From Nannochloropsis salina CCMP1776 (lineage: Eukaryota; Sar; Eustigmatophyceae; Eustigmatales; Monodopsidaceae), in assembly GCA_004565275.1 (NCBI GenBank), contig SDOX01000019.1:182340-246339 (forward strand): a stretch of DNA of 64,000 nt, written 5' to 3'. The position numbers were made by a program, and so were the translations under genes. Positions within the stretch are counted from its first letter, which is position 1; each line of letters opens with the position of its first letter. This document shows, one piece after another, positions 29,826 through 40,874 of the stretch. The notes under the pieces were generated by a model. That model saw only the letters and a list, made by a program, of their open reading frames with translations, was not told the origin of the DNA and ran no database searches.

Positions 29826-32800
29826 TCATCCTACCTGGATAATAATCTCACGGGCCGCCTCCACCTCGTCGATCAGCTTCTGCTCCTCGGCAGTGGCAGT
29901 GCGCTTCTCCTTTCGAAGTTTCGTGTAGATCTCGTCAACCTACAACACGGATTCGACGGACCGGAGAAGAAAGGAAGTGAGAGAGAGTGAAATGGATGTA
30001 GGCGCCTGCATATCTCATTTTACATGGAAATGCCCCGTTGTCCGCTAAGAAAAAAGAATCAACACAGGACTCGAGCCGAAGATAAATCGCGAGCAACGCA
30101 CCTTGACGGCCTTAGGCAGTGTTGCGTTCAGCAGGGCCACGCGGTCGTTCAGGTCCTTGTGCACGTATATGTCCTGCGAGAGCAGGTCACGCACCCCTAA
30201 AGCCCCCAGAAAGAACCAGAAACAGAGCAGACGCGACATGAGAAGAGTTGATGTACACATGTCCACCATAAATCCTAAACCGCCTCCTCTCTCCCTTGTC
30301 TTTCCTCACCAGACGGCTTGCTGATCAGCTGCGCCACCTGCGTGGTGAGCCTGTCCGAGGGACGGACGTACGTCTTGCCCGTAGGGAAGGTCAGGGCGTG
30401 GATTGCCCATCCCACGGGGCGGATCGGGTAGTTCTCCGCAATGCCGTAGAAAGCGTCCTGGAACGAGATCACCAAGGACCGCGATGGGGATGGGGTCGGC
30501 GATGAAAGTGAGTTAAAATCGCCGGCAGGGCAACTTCTCATGGATAATAAGGCCCTTAAATACTGATATATGCATTTCTATGCTTCCCCTGCCCTTCTCT
30601 ACCTCTCGTGACCCACCTGGATGTCCACCAAAATATTATCCAATGCCCAAGCCGCCACCGCCTCCGACCCCTGCGCGGGGTACTTGCTGTGGAACCAGAG
30701 CGTGGCGTATCCAAGGTAGAGGTTGGACAGGACGTCGGCATATCGCCCCGACAGGGACTCGGCGAATTTGATCTTCCCACCCATAGTCAAGGAAAGGTCA
30801 GAAGCAATAGCAAAGGCAGCGGCGAGGCGACCAAGCTGCAAAAGACCCAGGATGGAAAATATTTGAGGGATGTATGTTTAGTCTAATCAAACGTTTCATG
30901 ACATTCCGATCGAGACACGCACACGTCGCCTGCATGCGACAGGAGAAGGGGCGCGAGGGACAAAGAGAAGGAAGACCCTACCTGTGACTCGTAGTACCCC
31001 TCAAAGTTGGACTTGGAGCGAGAACGGATGAACGCCTTGGAGAAAGAGCGGGTGGCATTCACCGCCCCGTGCGAGAACATCCCTGCCAGGCCCTTGTTGA
31101 ACCCCTGAAGATCGTCACCCTTCTGGACGGCCTGCACGACCGACAGGAGGTGGGGATGGGCACGCATCAGGCCTTGGCCAAACTGGATCAGGGACCGGGT
31201 CAAAGTGTTGGCGCCCTCCACTGTGATGGCGATGGGTGTGGCCATGTAGTTCGCCCCCATGAAGTTGTTGGGGCCCATGCAGATCCCCGCCCCGCCCAGG
31301 ACGTCCATCGCGTCGTTCACGATTTGCCGGCCCCGGCTGGTGCACTGCTGCTTCATGATGGCGGAGATGACTGCCGGTTGCTCGTGCTGATTCAGCATGG
31401 AATTCGTCAGGCTCTGAGCCGCCGTGATCACATAGGTATGCCCGGCGATCCTGGCCAAATGCTCCTGCACCCCCTCCAATTCGGCAATGGGCACTTTGAA
31501 CTGCTTGCGAATGCGGGCGTACGCCCCCACCGCCGTCACCGACAGCTTGCCAATGGCGATGGCGCCCGCAGGCAAGGAGATGGCGCGGCCCTCGGCCAGA
31601 CAATCCATCAACATGTTCCAGCCATACCCTGCCCGCTCCTGGCCTCCCAGGAGCTTGTCGATGGGAATGAAGACATTCTCTCCCTCGACCGTCCCGTTCA
31701 TAAAGAAGGCCGACAGCGGGTCGTGGCGGGGGCCCATACGGAGCCCGGGCAGATCCCGTTCCAGCAAAAAGATGGAGATTCCCTCTTTTCCTTTCCCCTT
31801 CAGGAGGCCATTCGGGTCCTTCAGCTGCACCGCAAGCCCCACACATCCAGCCACGGGGGCCAAAGTAATGTAGCGCTTCTTGAACGTCGCGCGCACCCCC
31901 AACTGTCCGTTCTCCTCCACCACGATGGCTTGATCACGCATGGCCGCCGCGTCCGAGCCAGAGGCCGGGCCCGTCAACCCAAAGCAAGGAATCAGCTCTC
32001 CGGTGGCCAGCTTGGGCAGGTAATAATCCTTCTCGGCTTCGGTTCCGTAGCGCTGTTGAAAAAAGGGCCATGAAAGGGAAAAAGGTGGGCTGGGCACGGC
32101 TGCTGTGTGACCGAGGCCAGATACCATCGTTTGCCTGCGTCTAAGCCGGCTTCCAGACATGGCCTACCTACCTTAAGAAGCTCGCCCGGGCCGAGGGAAT
32201 TAGGGACCATGACGGACACGCCCACCGACTGGGAGCGCGTGGAGAGCTTCTGCACTACCAAGGCGTGGCCGTGGGCCGAAAAGCCCTTCCCGCCGTACTT
32301 CTTGTCAATGATCATGCCCAGGAACCCGTTCTTGCGGATGTAGTCCCACACGGGCTGAGGCAGGTCCTGAGAGGAGGGGGCGGTGCAAGAGAGGAGGCCG
32401 GGAGGACCAACATGACTCCTAAAACTTTGTACTTGATTAGGGTCGTATGTAACACCAAAAGGAGAACTGCAACGGGACACTGACACGGTGAAGGACGATG
32501 AAGAAAGGGATGTAGGACAAGGGTGGAGCAACCTACCTTATTCTTGTACATTTCGTACTCATTGGACATTTCGCAGAGCTTCTCAACTTCATTTTCGAGG
32601 AAGGCCCGCTCCTCGGCCGAAATCTACAGTGGCACCCCAGAAAGGAATTCGTGTCGTAATAAATTAGTAACATATAAAATCAGAGAACTTAAGTCACACT
32701 GGTGGCTTTGCACCGCCTTGGCAACCGAATCCTCTGACTTTCCCTAGCACGTACCTTCAAGTCGTACTTTTTTTTCAGTCCTTCCAGGGACGGGCTTCCC

Positions 32801-33009
32801 GCAAAGAGGTCACGATCAAACCCCACAGTGCCAGCCTCGAGAGCTGCAGCCTCCGTAGCAGAGATTTTGGGTGTAACTTTCTTGGCCAGATTGTAGGCAG
32901 CTGCAAAGAATTGGCGCTGTTGAGGAGCTACCATACTGGAAGGAATGGCGCTCTTCGACCTGGCCAGGGCCAAGGCAGTTTTCATCCCACGGCGGTGGAA
33001 AGCCTCCAT
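29826..33009 (-). CDS. FadE-type acyl-CoA dehydrogenase
   Basis: Flavoenzyme for the first oxidation step of fatty-acid beta-oxidation. Eight minus-strand exons (32755-33009, 32537-32623, 32172-32366, 30982-32052, 30617-30835, 30310-30457, 30102-30196, 29826-29939) join in frame to 727 aa. The sequence follows bacterial FadE rather than short-chain ACADs: DLPQPVWDYIRKNGFLGMII, GGKGFSAHGHA, RYGTEAEKDYYLPKLATGE, PCFGLTGPASGSDAA, AEGRAISLPA, then TVEGANTLTRSLIQFGQG, where the Glu is the likely catalytic base. A C-terminal FadE-specific domain (DUF1974-like) follows: YLGYATLWFHSKYP, IRPVGWAIHALTFPTG and a charged end. The N-terminus (MEAFHRRGMKTALALARSKS) is basic and fits mitochondrial import; peroxisomal location lacks an obvious C-terminal signal. 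Human VLCAD and ACAD9 have a different C-terminal domain. Confidence 0.9.
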
Positions 33010-34124
33010 ATTTACTATTTCAGTAGTCTAGGGAGTGTGATAAGACCGCTTTCTTTGTTTTGTGGTGTTCTCGTGGCGCTAAGATGGGTTGAGGCAACCT
33101 TCTTGAACCTGGGAACAGAGAAGTGGGTGGAACAGGGATGAGATGCTTTGCTTAGACTTTATGCCGGCGCCCTCTACACCGGCCCCAAAATTCGATGCGG
33201 TGCACTACCCCCGCACACTTAGGCCGCTTTGGCATCCACACTGAAAAGCTTTACATTGCGGTCAATTTGCGGCATGCGCCCGCGTAGGCACAAACCTCGG
33301 CGGACAAAGGAGCCCCGCGGACCAGAACAGACGGCGCTTGCTCTTGTTCGCTCTCGCTGACTCATACACCGGTGTCCTCGCAGACTTCCACACGTCCACA
33401 CACGCAAATCCCGTCCATCTCCGTGACAGCCATCCCAACGTTGTACGCGATCGAAAAGCATGGGGGAGAAAAAACGAACAGCGGTGCCAAGAATCGGGAC
33501 AAGGCGGAGAGGGAGAGGTGGGAAGGAAGGGGCGCCTCAACTTCAATGGCGGGGACGTTGACGTTGGAGACGAGAGGGTTTAAAAAATGGCTACACTGAC
33601 GCGTACCAAACGTCCGAGTCCACGGTGCGGACGAAGCATTAGGGCACAAAACTGGCACGTATACAGATTTCTCCGTGCCTTTTCCAGTGCCGGTCCTGCT
33701 GAGTCACGCAGTTGGCACCTGGGTAGCACGATTGGCACATTCCGCCGTGTCGTTCAGTCCGCAGATCCGAGCCGTAGCTGGCATGCAGGCGACTCGGTGT
33801 ACTCGCTCCGCCCCATTTGCTTACATGATTTTATTCCTTTATTTTCCCTGCGACGAATCAGCTGTTGGTCACCTTGTCAAGCACATGTCCGCGCCTTCTC
33901 CCGGTTGTGTGACGTGCGAGCGTCGCCTCTGCGTAACTTTTTCCACTGAACCAAAGAGCACACATGTTTTCCTTTTCCGAACACAGCTGACCAAGCCTGT
34001 CATGTCGTCTTACTATCATTTTCGACCCTAATCCTGCATTCTGGCAATAGAGGGAGTATTATCGGTCTGCCGTGGATTAATTTCCACGTGCTCAAGCCCG
34101 CATAAAGTCTCTTAGACCTGCGCC
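33010..34124. promoter_or_regulatory. Divergent intergenic region, 1.1 kb
   Basis: This lies between the start codons of the acyl-CoA dehydrogenase (-) and the chorein protein (+) and must carry both promoters. Minus-strand frames at 33219-33658 overlap in three phases. One ends in a protein-like tail (DRNVKLFSVDAKAA) but none matches a known family, so I do not call a gene. Confidence 0.4.
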
Positions 34125-37100
34125 ATGGATAGTTTTCTCTCTCAAACGTTGCAGCCTCTGCTGCAGCAATATATAGAAAACTACAGCAAAGAGCAAATCA
34201 AAATTAATTTCTTGAAAGGCAAAGGGGTGATGCGAAATATTATTTTGAATGTGGACGAGATTAATGCTCGTTTGCCCCCCGAGGCGTACAGGCACATGCG
34301 CTTTGCGCGGGTCGCAATGGATCAGGTCGCTTTCAAAGCATCCCTTACCCGAATCAAGACACAACCCGTAAGCATTTACGTTGAGCGTTTGGACATCGAC
34401 TTGTATGAACAGACACCAAAGTCATCAGGACAGTCTACGACACATCCAACCGCCTCGTGTGCGACGGCGAGTCCAGAGCAATCTCCACCTGGCCCTTCAG
34501 GCCCTCTTCTTCTTAGCCCCTACACGCTGCAACAACGCATTCTTGATGGTATTCGCGTTGAAATTAGGGAGATTCGCTTTCGTGTGCGTGTCTTGGGTCG
34601 TCGGAAATGTGGGAAAGTGGGCGAATGGAACCCACCGGATGGGCTTTGGGTGTTCAGGGACCTCGTCCTTTTGAGTGTGACGGAGGAAGGGCTGGAGGGA
34701 AATTTGGAGGAGTGTTGGCGGTTCAACAAGCAAAGGTTTGCGGCAGAACGTTTTGCTGGCAGGCCGAAAGACTACTACCTTTTCAAACAATTGCGGATGG
34801 GATCAATGTCTTTCTTTCTGCTTCCTCGGGATACTTTGGCTAGCAGCAGCAGCGGCAAATGTACATCCAGCGGAAGCCGTCCGAACTTGCTAATTGTGGA
34901 AGAGACACCACTGGCATGCGACATTATGATTCGTCGCTCTATGCACGACGTGAATTGCTTGTTGGACCTGGAAGTGGATGTGCGAATCGACCGATTCAAA
35001 ATGCGGCTGGGATTGGCGGACAAAACCTACGAGCAGTGGTTCGCCTTCATCGTCGCTTTATATTGTTGTGCGGCAAGGCCAGGCAGCGCGCTTGCAGTTT
35101 CTACGTTCGTGCTTCCGGATGAGACCTCGGAGGCGCAGCAAGGCACCGGACCCCCGCCCGCAGATCCACTGCACACACCTCTGGCGGAGGAGGCGGAGCA
35201 ACGCAGTGATTACGTCCGAAAAGGTACGGAGCTGGACCGTATTTCGAGCGCTGAAATAGAGGGATTTGAGGCAGAGGTCAAAGGTACTGTTGTAGGGGAT
35301 GGCCGCCTTTCGCTGGAGTATGCCAGTGAGGACGAGGAAGAGGGAGATGAGGGTGAGGAAGAGGAGGAGGAGGGAGAGGAGGGAGGCGAGTCAACGCTTC
35401 TCACGTCGGCTGACCTGCTGGGCGAGAAAGAAGCTCACGAACGATCCGATATCGAGGCAAACACCTTGATGACTCCGGATAAAGCAAGTCCATCGCTTCC
35501 TCGCGTGGCCATGAGCGTGAGCATCGACGATGTGCAAATTCGCCTCGTCGACGACATCGGTCGCAGCAACGATCCCAACGACCAGTACCTTCCCAGTCCT
35601 GCGGCTGACAATCAGGAAACTGACAAGGGGGCGGGCTGGCTTTTGAGGTTTCAGCGATGCCGCGTCGAGGATATACGTCCCGAGGCCGCCGGTCCTGACG
35701 AGCATATATTACAAATGTATCTAGGCTCATTTGATCTCAAAGTCTTGGACGGCTTGGGGGAGGGTGCTGTCTCAAACGAGCCAGTATTGCTTCGACCTAC
35801 GCTAGCCACCCTTCTGCCAAAGCCGGTGGAAAAAATGGCGGGAGAAGTACGTTCAATGTACCCGACATTGGAGCCCTTCAGCGCGCGCGGGGAGGGGGCG
35901 AGCGATGGGGACGGCCATCGCGGGGATGCTACCTCGCACACCCACGTCGAGGTGCCCGATACTGTCAGACTCAAACTACACACGTTTGCCTATCCGCCAC
36001 CCCCACCCCCGCGATTGGCTGGCACATTGGAAGTCAACATTGGTCGCAAGCTGCAGGTCTTGGCTAATGCTCATGCTTGGCGCCGCCTTCTCGATGTTCT
36101 TGTCACACACACCGACGCACGCTGTATGTCGGGGGATTGGGGAAGAAAGACGAGAGACTACACACTGCAAGACTTTCCACCCCCTGGCGTGCGTGATGTG
36201 GTAGTAAAATGCCAGGGGCTCCTTGCTCGAATGCCTTCTGCACCTGCCGCCTGCGAGTGGGCTGAAGCCGGGTGGGCATTTTCAATGGGGATTGGCATCT
36301 CTTCCTTGCATATATCACACTCCTTGCTGCCTTCCTCTTACTTTCATGAATTGATGGATTCCCGACTACGTCTTCCAGTGGAAAATCAGCGCAAGAGCTG
36401 CAGAAGAAGAACTCCTCGCTCCCTGACACCGCCATTGTCACAGCCGAAGAAGTTGGTTCCTTTGCGCTTGGAAGTATGCATGGCCGATGTTAACGTGGTT
36501 GCGCATCCTCATGGGCACTGCCGACAAAATTTTGAGGTCCTTGCTCCGACTTCCCTCAATTTATATGTTAGTGTCGAGGACCGATTGGGTGTGCCACGTC
36601 CGGCTGTCCTTGAAGATCTGTGGTACGTCCCCCTGGACGCACACTCCTCTCTGACGGTCGCCTTCTCCTTACCCGATCCCGTCGGTTTGCACATCAATCC
36701 ACCAATATGTAAAGCCTTGGCGCTTGCGTTGTGGCCCCCTGCCTATTGTGGTCGGATAAGTCCCCGCCTCGGCTCCGAAACACTCTCCAAATCGTCCTTT
36801 CTACTCGATGCCATAGCTTCCTCCTCCTTCGACGCCCTGGCCACGTGTGCTTCGCTGCAGATTACCCTCTATGAACACAGTGACTGTCTCACAATACCAT
36901 CGAGCACTCTGAAAGAAGGCCCCCCTCTTTTCAAAGTGTTCTTTTACTCCTGCCAAGCAATGGCAAGCAAAGCATCTTGCAGTGGTTTGGTCAATCAATT
37001 GCACATGACACATGTCGGCCGGTCTGTGCTAGAAATGGGCCTCACGGAAAGGGACAAAGGCATCCTGCTCCGGTTTGACGACAACTCTGGGTCTATTCAG

Positions 37101-40100
37101 GTCCCTGGCCACACTCGCTTGCATGTGCCCTTGGAGGACGGACCAATGGACCGGTTGGTCGAAATATTGCGCAGCTTTCTCCCGTCTCCACGGTCCATAG
37201 CGGGCAAACATAGCACGGCTGGCATTCCTGTACATTCTTTCTGGTCCCAGACCCGATCGTGGGAGTACCGAGCTGTCGAGAAGACTACTGTGTGTGTATC
37301 CACAGATGGTGACAAGTCCTTGCGTTTCGTTTGCGAACAACTGCTGTTGAAAGGGTCTTTTCCGCCAGAAAACGTCGTGGGGCCCAATGACGGAGACCAC
37401 ATTGGAAGAATTGTGGAGTACCCCCACATAACTTTCCGTATCCGCATGCAATCAGCTTACCAGATGAAAGCCGGTGCGGACTGGGAGCAATGGATACCGG
37501 GAGCAGGCATACTTGTGAAGATGGAAGGAAACCCTAAGACAAGGGAGGAGTCGCGTGCCTGGAGCGTGAGTTTGGAATGGTCGAACTTACCATCCCATCT
37601 CCATCTCTCTTCCAGTCTGGCCACCATTCTGACCGACATAAAAGAGCGAGTGAGGTCCTTGGCACGGAAGGCCTTGCCTACAAGTACCCGCATGTCCGTT
37701 GAAAGCTTCCCCAGAGAAATGTCTTTTTTGTCCCGGGCCGAGTTGAACAAGGCCGAAAGGGTTTTATCGAAAAGGACCAGAGACTTGTCGCGCGGACTTC
37801 GGCGCCAGATGGAGGAGGCAATGTGTCTTCTCAATGAAGCAAAGAAAAAGACAGCGTTGGCCGTGTCAAGCCATCGGAGGCAACTTCAATCTTGGCACCG
37901 ACGTGTGGAACGAAAGGAATTGCAACGGCAGCATGCCCTTGCTTTTCACCACGCTGACTTTGCGGGCTTTCTGCACGTGGGTTCGCTCATTTCTCCGGCC
38001 TCTATGGTAAAAAGTAAGAGAACGTCAATGAATGGCGTCAAAGCGAAACATCTCATTACCCTGCCTCGGTTGTGGTGCGTATTGAGGAATGGGCTGCTTC
38101 TCTGCTATGACCAGCCGAACTCCTTCAAAATTGAGCGTGTCTTGACTGTATCGGACAAGGAGCCCTGCTCGAATCCCGTCACTTTGCAGCCCTTCACACC
38201 TTCAGATCGGCCTTCAAGTCGCTTTTACGATCGGCTTTATGCCTTGTCTTACTGTAAAGGAGATGATGACCCTCTCTTCCTTGTTTGCCAAGAGGTTGTA
38301 GACCTGGCATCGTGGAAAGAGGCTCTAGGGCCCTATCTGAAGCTCGATCGAGCCTCAGATACCCCGTCATCTGTTTGTGAGACGCCCAAACGGGCCGTTT
38401 TGCTCCACCGTCTCAGCTCGGACACAAGGACTTTCCACAACGGCAAGGCGACGACTGACCCATCTCCTCGGGGAAGCAAGAGATTCTCGCTCAAAGGACT
38501 GGGCTTTCGCAAGACTCAAGGGCAGCGTCAAGGGCAGCAGCACTACTTAGAAAACTCACCTTTGTCACAAACCTTGGCTTTGACGTCCTCTCTCACACAT
38601 ATTACACCTAATCCCCCAGCTCTAAAAGACGAGCCCACCTCCCCGAGCCTCCTTTCTAGTTGTACTCCAAACATAGCCACTGCTGCATCGAGCGCTTGCG
38701 GGGCCGGTAGCGATAAGTTCAAGCATTTGTCAGTGATAGTTCAGCCCCTTGTGAGGACAGGACGAGAGCATGCGTCTGTTGTGGCAAGTTACACCATGAC
38801 GTCGCGTCTTGTGGAACGCATCACGCGGGATGAGCATGGATGTCCGCAGGACCCTCTGCATGGGCATGTGGAAACACGCTCTTGGTCAGTCACACACAGC
38901 TTCCCTGTCATTCAAGCATTCCATGGAGAATACACTCGAGTCTGGACGACGGCTCTTCGGGATGACAATAAAGTGGAGGCAGCTCTACAAGTCGAAGGCC
39001 TTTACCCCCACGAGGCAATGGGTTACGCGCATCAATTACTGGAAGGCGCTGCGCACTTGCTGGAAATGCCCTTTCCTTCTCCGTTGGAGCGACAAGAACA
39101 AAGCGTTCTCCTAGGACGTTATTGGCAACTGGTGGTGGGTACTTGTCAAGCTCATGGGCTCTGTCGTGCTTTTCTTGGGCGTTTTCTGAGGTTGCCTGAC
39201 TGGACATTGCAAAACCCGCAGCCACATATGGAATCAGTAGCTGACGAGCCCATTCCGGTCCTAACTGAGTCTGCAAGCGCCGATGTTGCTGCTGATACGA
39301 TTGACGTAAGCGGAGATAATAATATTCAGGACGACCCTTTGCTGTCCATTCTCAGCAAGTTTGAGAAAAAACTCGGAAGCATATGCCTTGCCATTAAAAA
39401 GTGTCACATGACAAATATTTTGTATACAGCAGTCGTCAAGGATCATGGTCAAGCCATCGAACGCGAATCGTCCGCGGGCATACAAAGGGTGGAGCAGCTG
39501 CAAGAAGCTTTGCAAGAGCAGAAGAGACGCGGCGCTCTATTGGTCCAAGAAGTAGTCAAAGCGCAACTTATCCGAGACGATGCTGTGGCGGCAATGACGG
39601 AGGTGTCATTGGATGCGGGGCGCAAACTCGTGGAATCCGAGTTGCGGTACGCGGCTCTCTGCAGCAAGTTACCGCACCATTTGCAACCCCAATCCAACCA
39701 CCGGCGCCGCCCGAGTCAGGGGCACACTCGTACAAGACATGTTCAATCCCATCACCATGCCACAGGGACGGGCGCGGTACGCCTCAAAACTGCCTCGCCC
39801 CCTTCTCCTTTGCAACTGGATGGCAGCAGGGACAGCAGCGCCTCTGCCAAAAGCTTTGTTAGCAGCCATGGGTTATCACGTGACCGAAGCCATGTATCCA
39901 ACCTCCGTGCAGCCCTTACCAGTGAGGCGGATGGCGGCGTCAGGCCCGTCACTTCCCCACGACAACGACGACAACAGCTGGAAGAGCTGCTCATGAGCAG
40001 TAAGGCCAGCATGACTCATACTCTGTTTGCGACCAGTAACGCAAACACGACGGCAAGTGTAGGAAACTTCAAGCTAAGTCGGCAGCTGTCCTCCATGGAC

Positions 40101-40673
40101 GGCGAAAGCTCTTCTCCTTTGGCTTCCTCTGAAGTTGCTGGCGCTACTTTATCGACGTCCAACAGATGTCCGTCTCCGACAGTCACGGGAGCGGTTAGCC
40201 AGGCGCATCATTACGATGTCGTTTACAAGATGAAAGGCCTTCTAGCGGACCGGCTTGAAGAAGTGGGTAGTTTGAAAGAGCGTTTAAAAGAAGCAGAGGG
40301 AAAGGTGAAAATGTACGAGGACCGTGTCCATAGATGGGGCGTGGAAGCACGGGAATCCGTACAAATGACCAGGAAGGAAAAGACGTCAAAAGTGGAGGAA
40401 CTTGGACAGGAGGCCATCGACAATGTCCTTGATTTGTGGCGAGAGCGAGTTGGGCAAGCGGAAGATGGACGCGAACAGGCGGAGAGGCTCTTAAAGAAGT
40501 CGCGTGCTCAATGGGAAAGGCTGCTGACTCAAATTAAGGAAGAAGAGAGCGACAATGAGATCGCTGAGGAGGAGGAAGTAAGGGAAAGCGGGAGAATGGA
40601 AGAGGGATCGATGCGAAGGGACGATGACTACCGACGATTACTGCGGGCTCTCGAAGAAGGAGCCATGCTTTGA
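34125..40673 (+). CDS. Chorein-N, PH and PX domain protein (VPS13-related)
   Basis: One uninterrupted 6.5-kb exon encodes 2182 aa. Residues 1 to about 110 are a chorein N-terminal domain, the entry of the lipid-transfer groove in VPS13/ATG2-type proteins: FLSQTLQPLLQQYIENYSKE, INFLKGKGVMRNI and NVDEINARLP. An acidic run lies near residues 400-425. A PH domain spans about 1278-1407 (GFLHVGSLISP, KHLITLPRLWCVLRNGLLLC, WKEALGPYLKL). A PX-like domain follows at about 1530-1700, with an FPSPLERQEQ stretch and a terminal SHGLCRAFLGRF-like helix (here AHGLCRAFLGRFLRL). Coiled coils lie near 1740-1825 and 2030-2172. PH and PX bind phosphoinositides, so it is likely a membrane-contact or endosomal lipid-transfer protein (inference). 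The VPS13 adaptor and APT1 C-terminal domains were not recognised. The start ATG has a good context (GCGCCATGG). Confidence 0.85.
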   Translation: MDSFLSQTLQPLLQQYIENYSKEQIKINFLKGKGVMRNIILNVDEINARLPPEAYRHMRFARVAMDQVAFKASLTRIKTQPVSIYVERLDIDLYEQTPKSSGQSTTHPTASCATASPEQSPPGPSGPLLLSPYTLQQRILDGIRVEIREIRFRVRVLGRRKCGKVGEWNPPDGLWVFRDLVLLSVTEEGLEGNLEECWRFNKQRFAAERFAGRPKDYYLFKQLRMGSMSFFLLPRDTLASSSSGKCTSSGSRPNLLIVEETPLACDIMIRRSMHDVNCLLDLEVDVRIDRFKMRLGLADKTYEQWFAFIVALYCCAARPGSALAVSTFVLPDETSEAQQGTGPPPADPLHTPLAEEAEQRSDYVRKGTELDRISSAEIEGFEAEVKGTVVGDGRLSLEYASEDEEEGDEGEEEEEEGEEGGESTLLTSADLLGEKEAHERSDIEANTLMTPDKASPSLPRVAMSVSIDDVQIRLVDDIGRSNDPNDQYLPSPAADNQETDKGAGWLLRFQRCRVEDIRPEAAGPDEHILQMYLGSFDLKVLDGLGEGAVSNEPVLLRPTLATLLPKPVEKMAGEVRSMYPTLEPFSARGEGASDGDGHRGDATSHTHVEVPDTVRLKLHTFAYPPPPPPRLAGTLEVNIGRKLQVLANAHAWRRLLDVLVTHTDARCMSGDWGRKTRDYTLQDFPPPGVRDVVVKCQGLLARMPSAPAACEWAEAGWAFSMGIGISSLHISHSLLPSSYFHELMDSRLRLPVENQRKSCRRRTPRSLTPPLSQPKKLVPLRLEVCMADVNVVAHPHGHCRQNFEVLAPTSLNLYVSVEDRLGVPRPAVLEDLWYVPLDAHSSLTVAFSLPDPVGLHINPPICKALALALWPPAYCGRISPRLGSETLSKSSFLLDAIASSSFDALATCASLQITLYEHSDCLTIPSSTLKEGPPLFKVFFYSCQAMASKASCSGLVNQLHMTHVGRSVLEMGLTERDKGILLRFDDNSGSIQVPGHTRLHVPLEDGPMDRLVEILRSFLPSPRSIAGKHSTAGIPVHSFWSQTRSWEYRAVEKTTVCVSTDGDKSLRFVCEQLLLKGSFPPENVVGPNDGDHIGRIVEYPHITFRIRMQSAYQMKAGADWEQWIPGAGILVKMEGNPKTREESRAWSVSLEWSNLPSHLHLSSSLATILTDIKERVRSLARKALPTSTRMSVESFPREMSFLSRAELNKAERVLSKRTRDLSRGLRRQMEEAMCLLNEAKKKTALAVSSHRRQLQSWHRRVERKELQRQHALAFHHADFAGFLHVGSLISPASMVKSKRTSMNGVKAKHLITLPRLWCVLRNGLLLCYDQPNSFKIERVLTVSDKEPCSNPVTLQPFTPSDRPSSRFYDRLYALSYCKGDDDPLFLVCQEVVDLASWKEALGPYLKLDRASDTPSSVCETPKRAVLLHRLSSDTRTFHNGKATTDPSPRGSKRFSLKGLGFRKTQGQRQGQQHYLENSPLSQTLALTSSLTHITPNPPALKDEPTSPSLLSSCTPNIATAASSACGAGSDKFKHLSVIVQPLVRTGREHASVVASYTMTSRLVERITRDEHGCPQDPLHGHVETRSWSVTHSFPVIQAFHGEYTRVWTTALRDDNKVEAALQVEGLYPHEAMGYAHQLLEGAAHLLEMPFPSPLERQEQSVLLGRYWQLVVGTCQAHGLCRAFLGRFLRLPDWTLQNPQPHMESVADEPIPVLTESASADVAADTIDVSGDNNIQDDPLLSILSKFEKKLGSICLAIKKCHMTNILYTAVVKDHGQAIERESSAGIQRVEQLQEALQEQKRRGALLVQEVVKAQLIRDDAVAAMTEVSLDAGRKLVESELRYAALCSKLPHHLQPQSNHRRRPSQGHTRTRHVQSHHHATGTGAVRLKTASPPSPLQLDGSRDSSASAKSFVSSHGLSRDRSHVSNLRAALTSEADGGVRPVTSPRQRRQQLEELLMSSKASMTHTLFATSNANTTASVGNFKLSRQLSSMDGESSSPLASSEVAGATLSTSNRCPSPTVTGAVSQAHHYDVVYKMKGLLADRLEEVGSLKERLKEAEGKVKMYEDRVHRWGVEARESVQMTRKEKTSKVEELGQEAIDNVLDLWRERVGQAEDGREQAERLLKKSRAQWERLLTQIKEEESDNEIAEEEEVRESGRMEEGSMRRDDDYRRLLRALEEGAML

Positions 40674-40874
40674 AAATAGTAAAACCACCGTAAATGGAAT
40701 GCTTTTGGAAAATGTACACATCTACCACTGCATATCACTGTATAAAACGTATGCTCGTGAAATCCTAAAATTTAACCCTTAATGAAGAAGCAAATGGACC
40801 GAGATGCACATCGCGGGACTTATTGCATTGGTTAAGCGACTTTGTAAGCACCCGCACGGCCAAATCGTTATTTA

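Noticed and set aside
33219-33658. Minus-strand gene between the acyl-CoA dehydrogenase and chorein genes
   Set aside because: Three overlapping frames, no family match and no convincing exon joins. Only the last few codons look protein-like.
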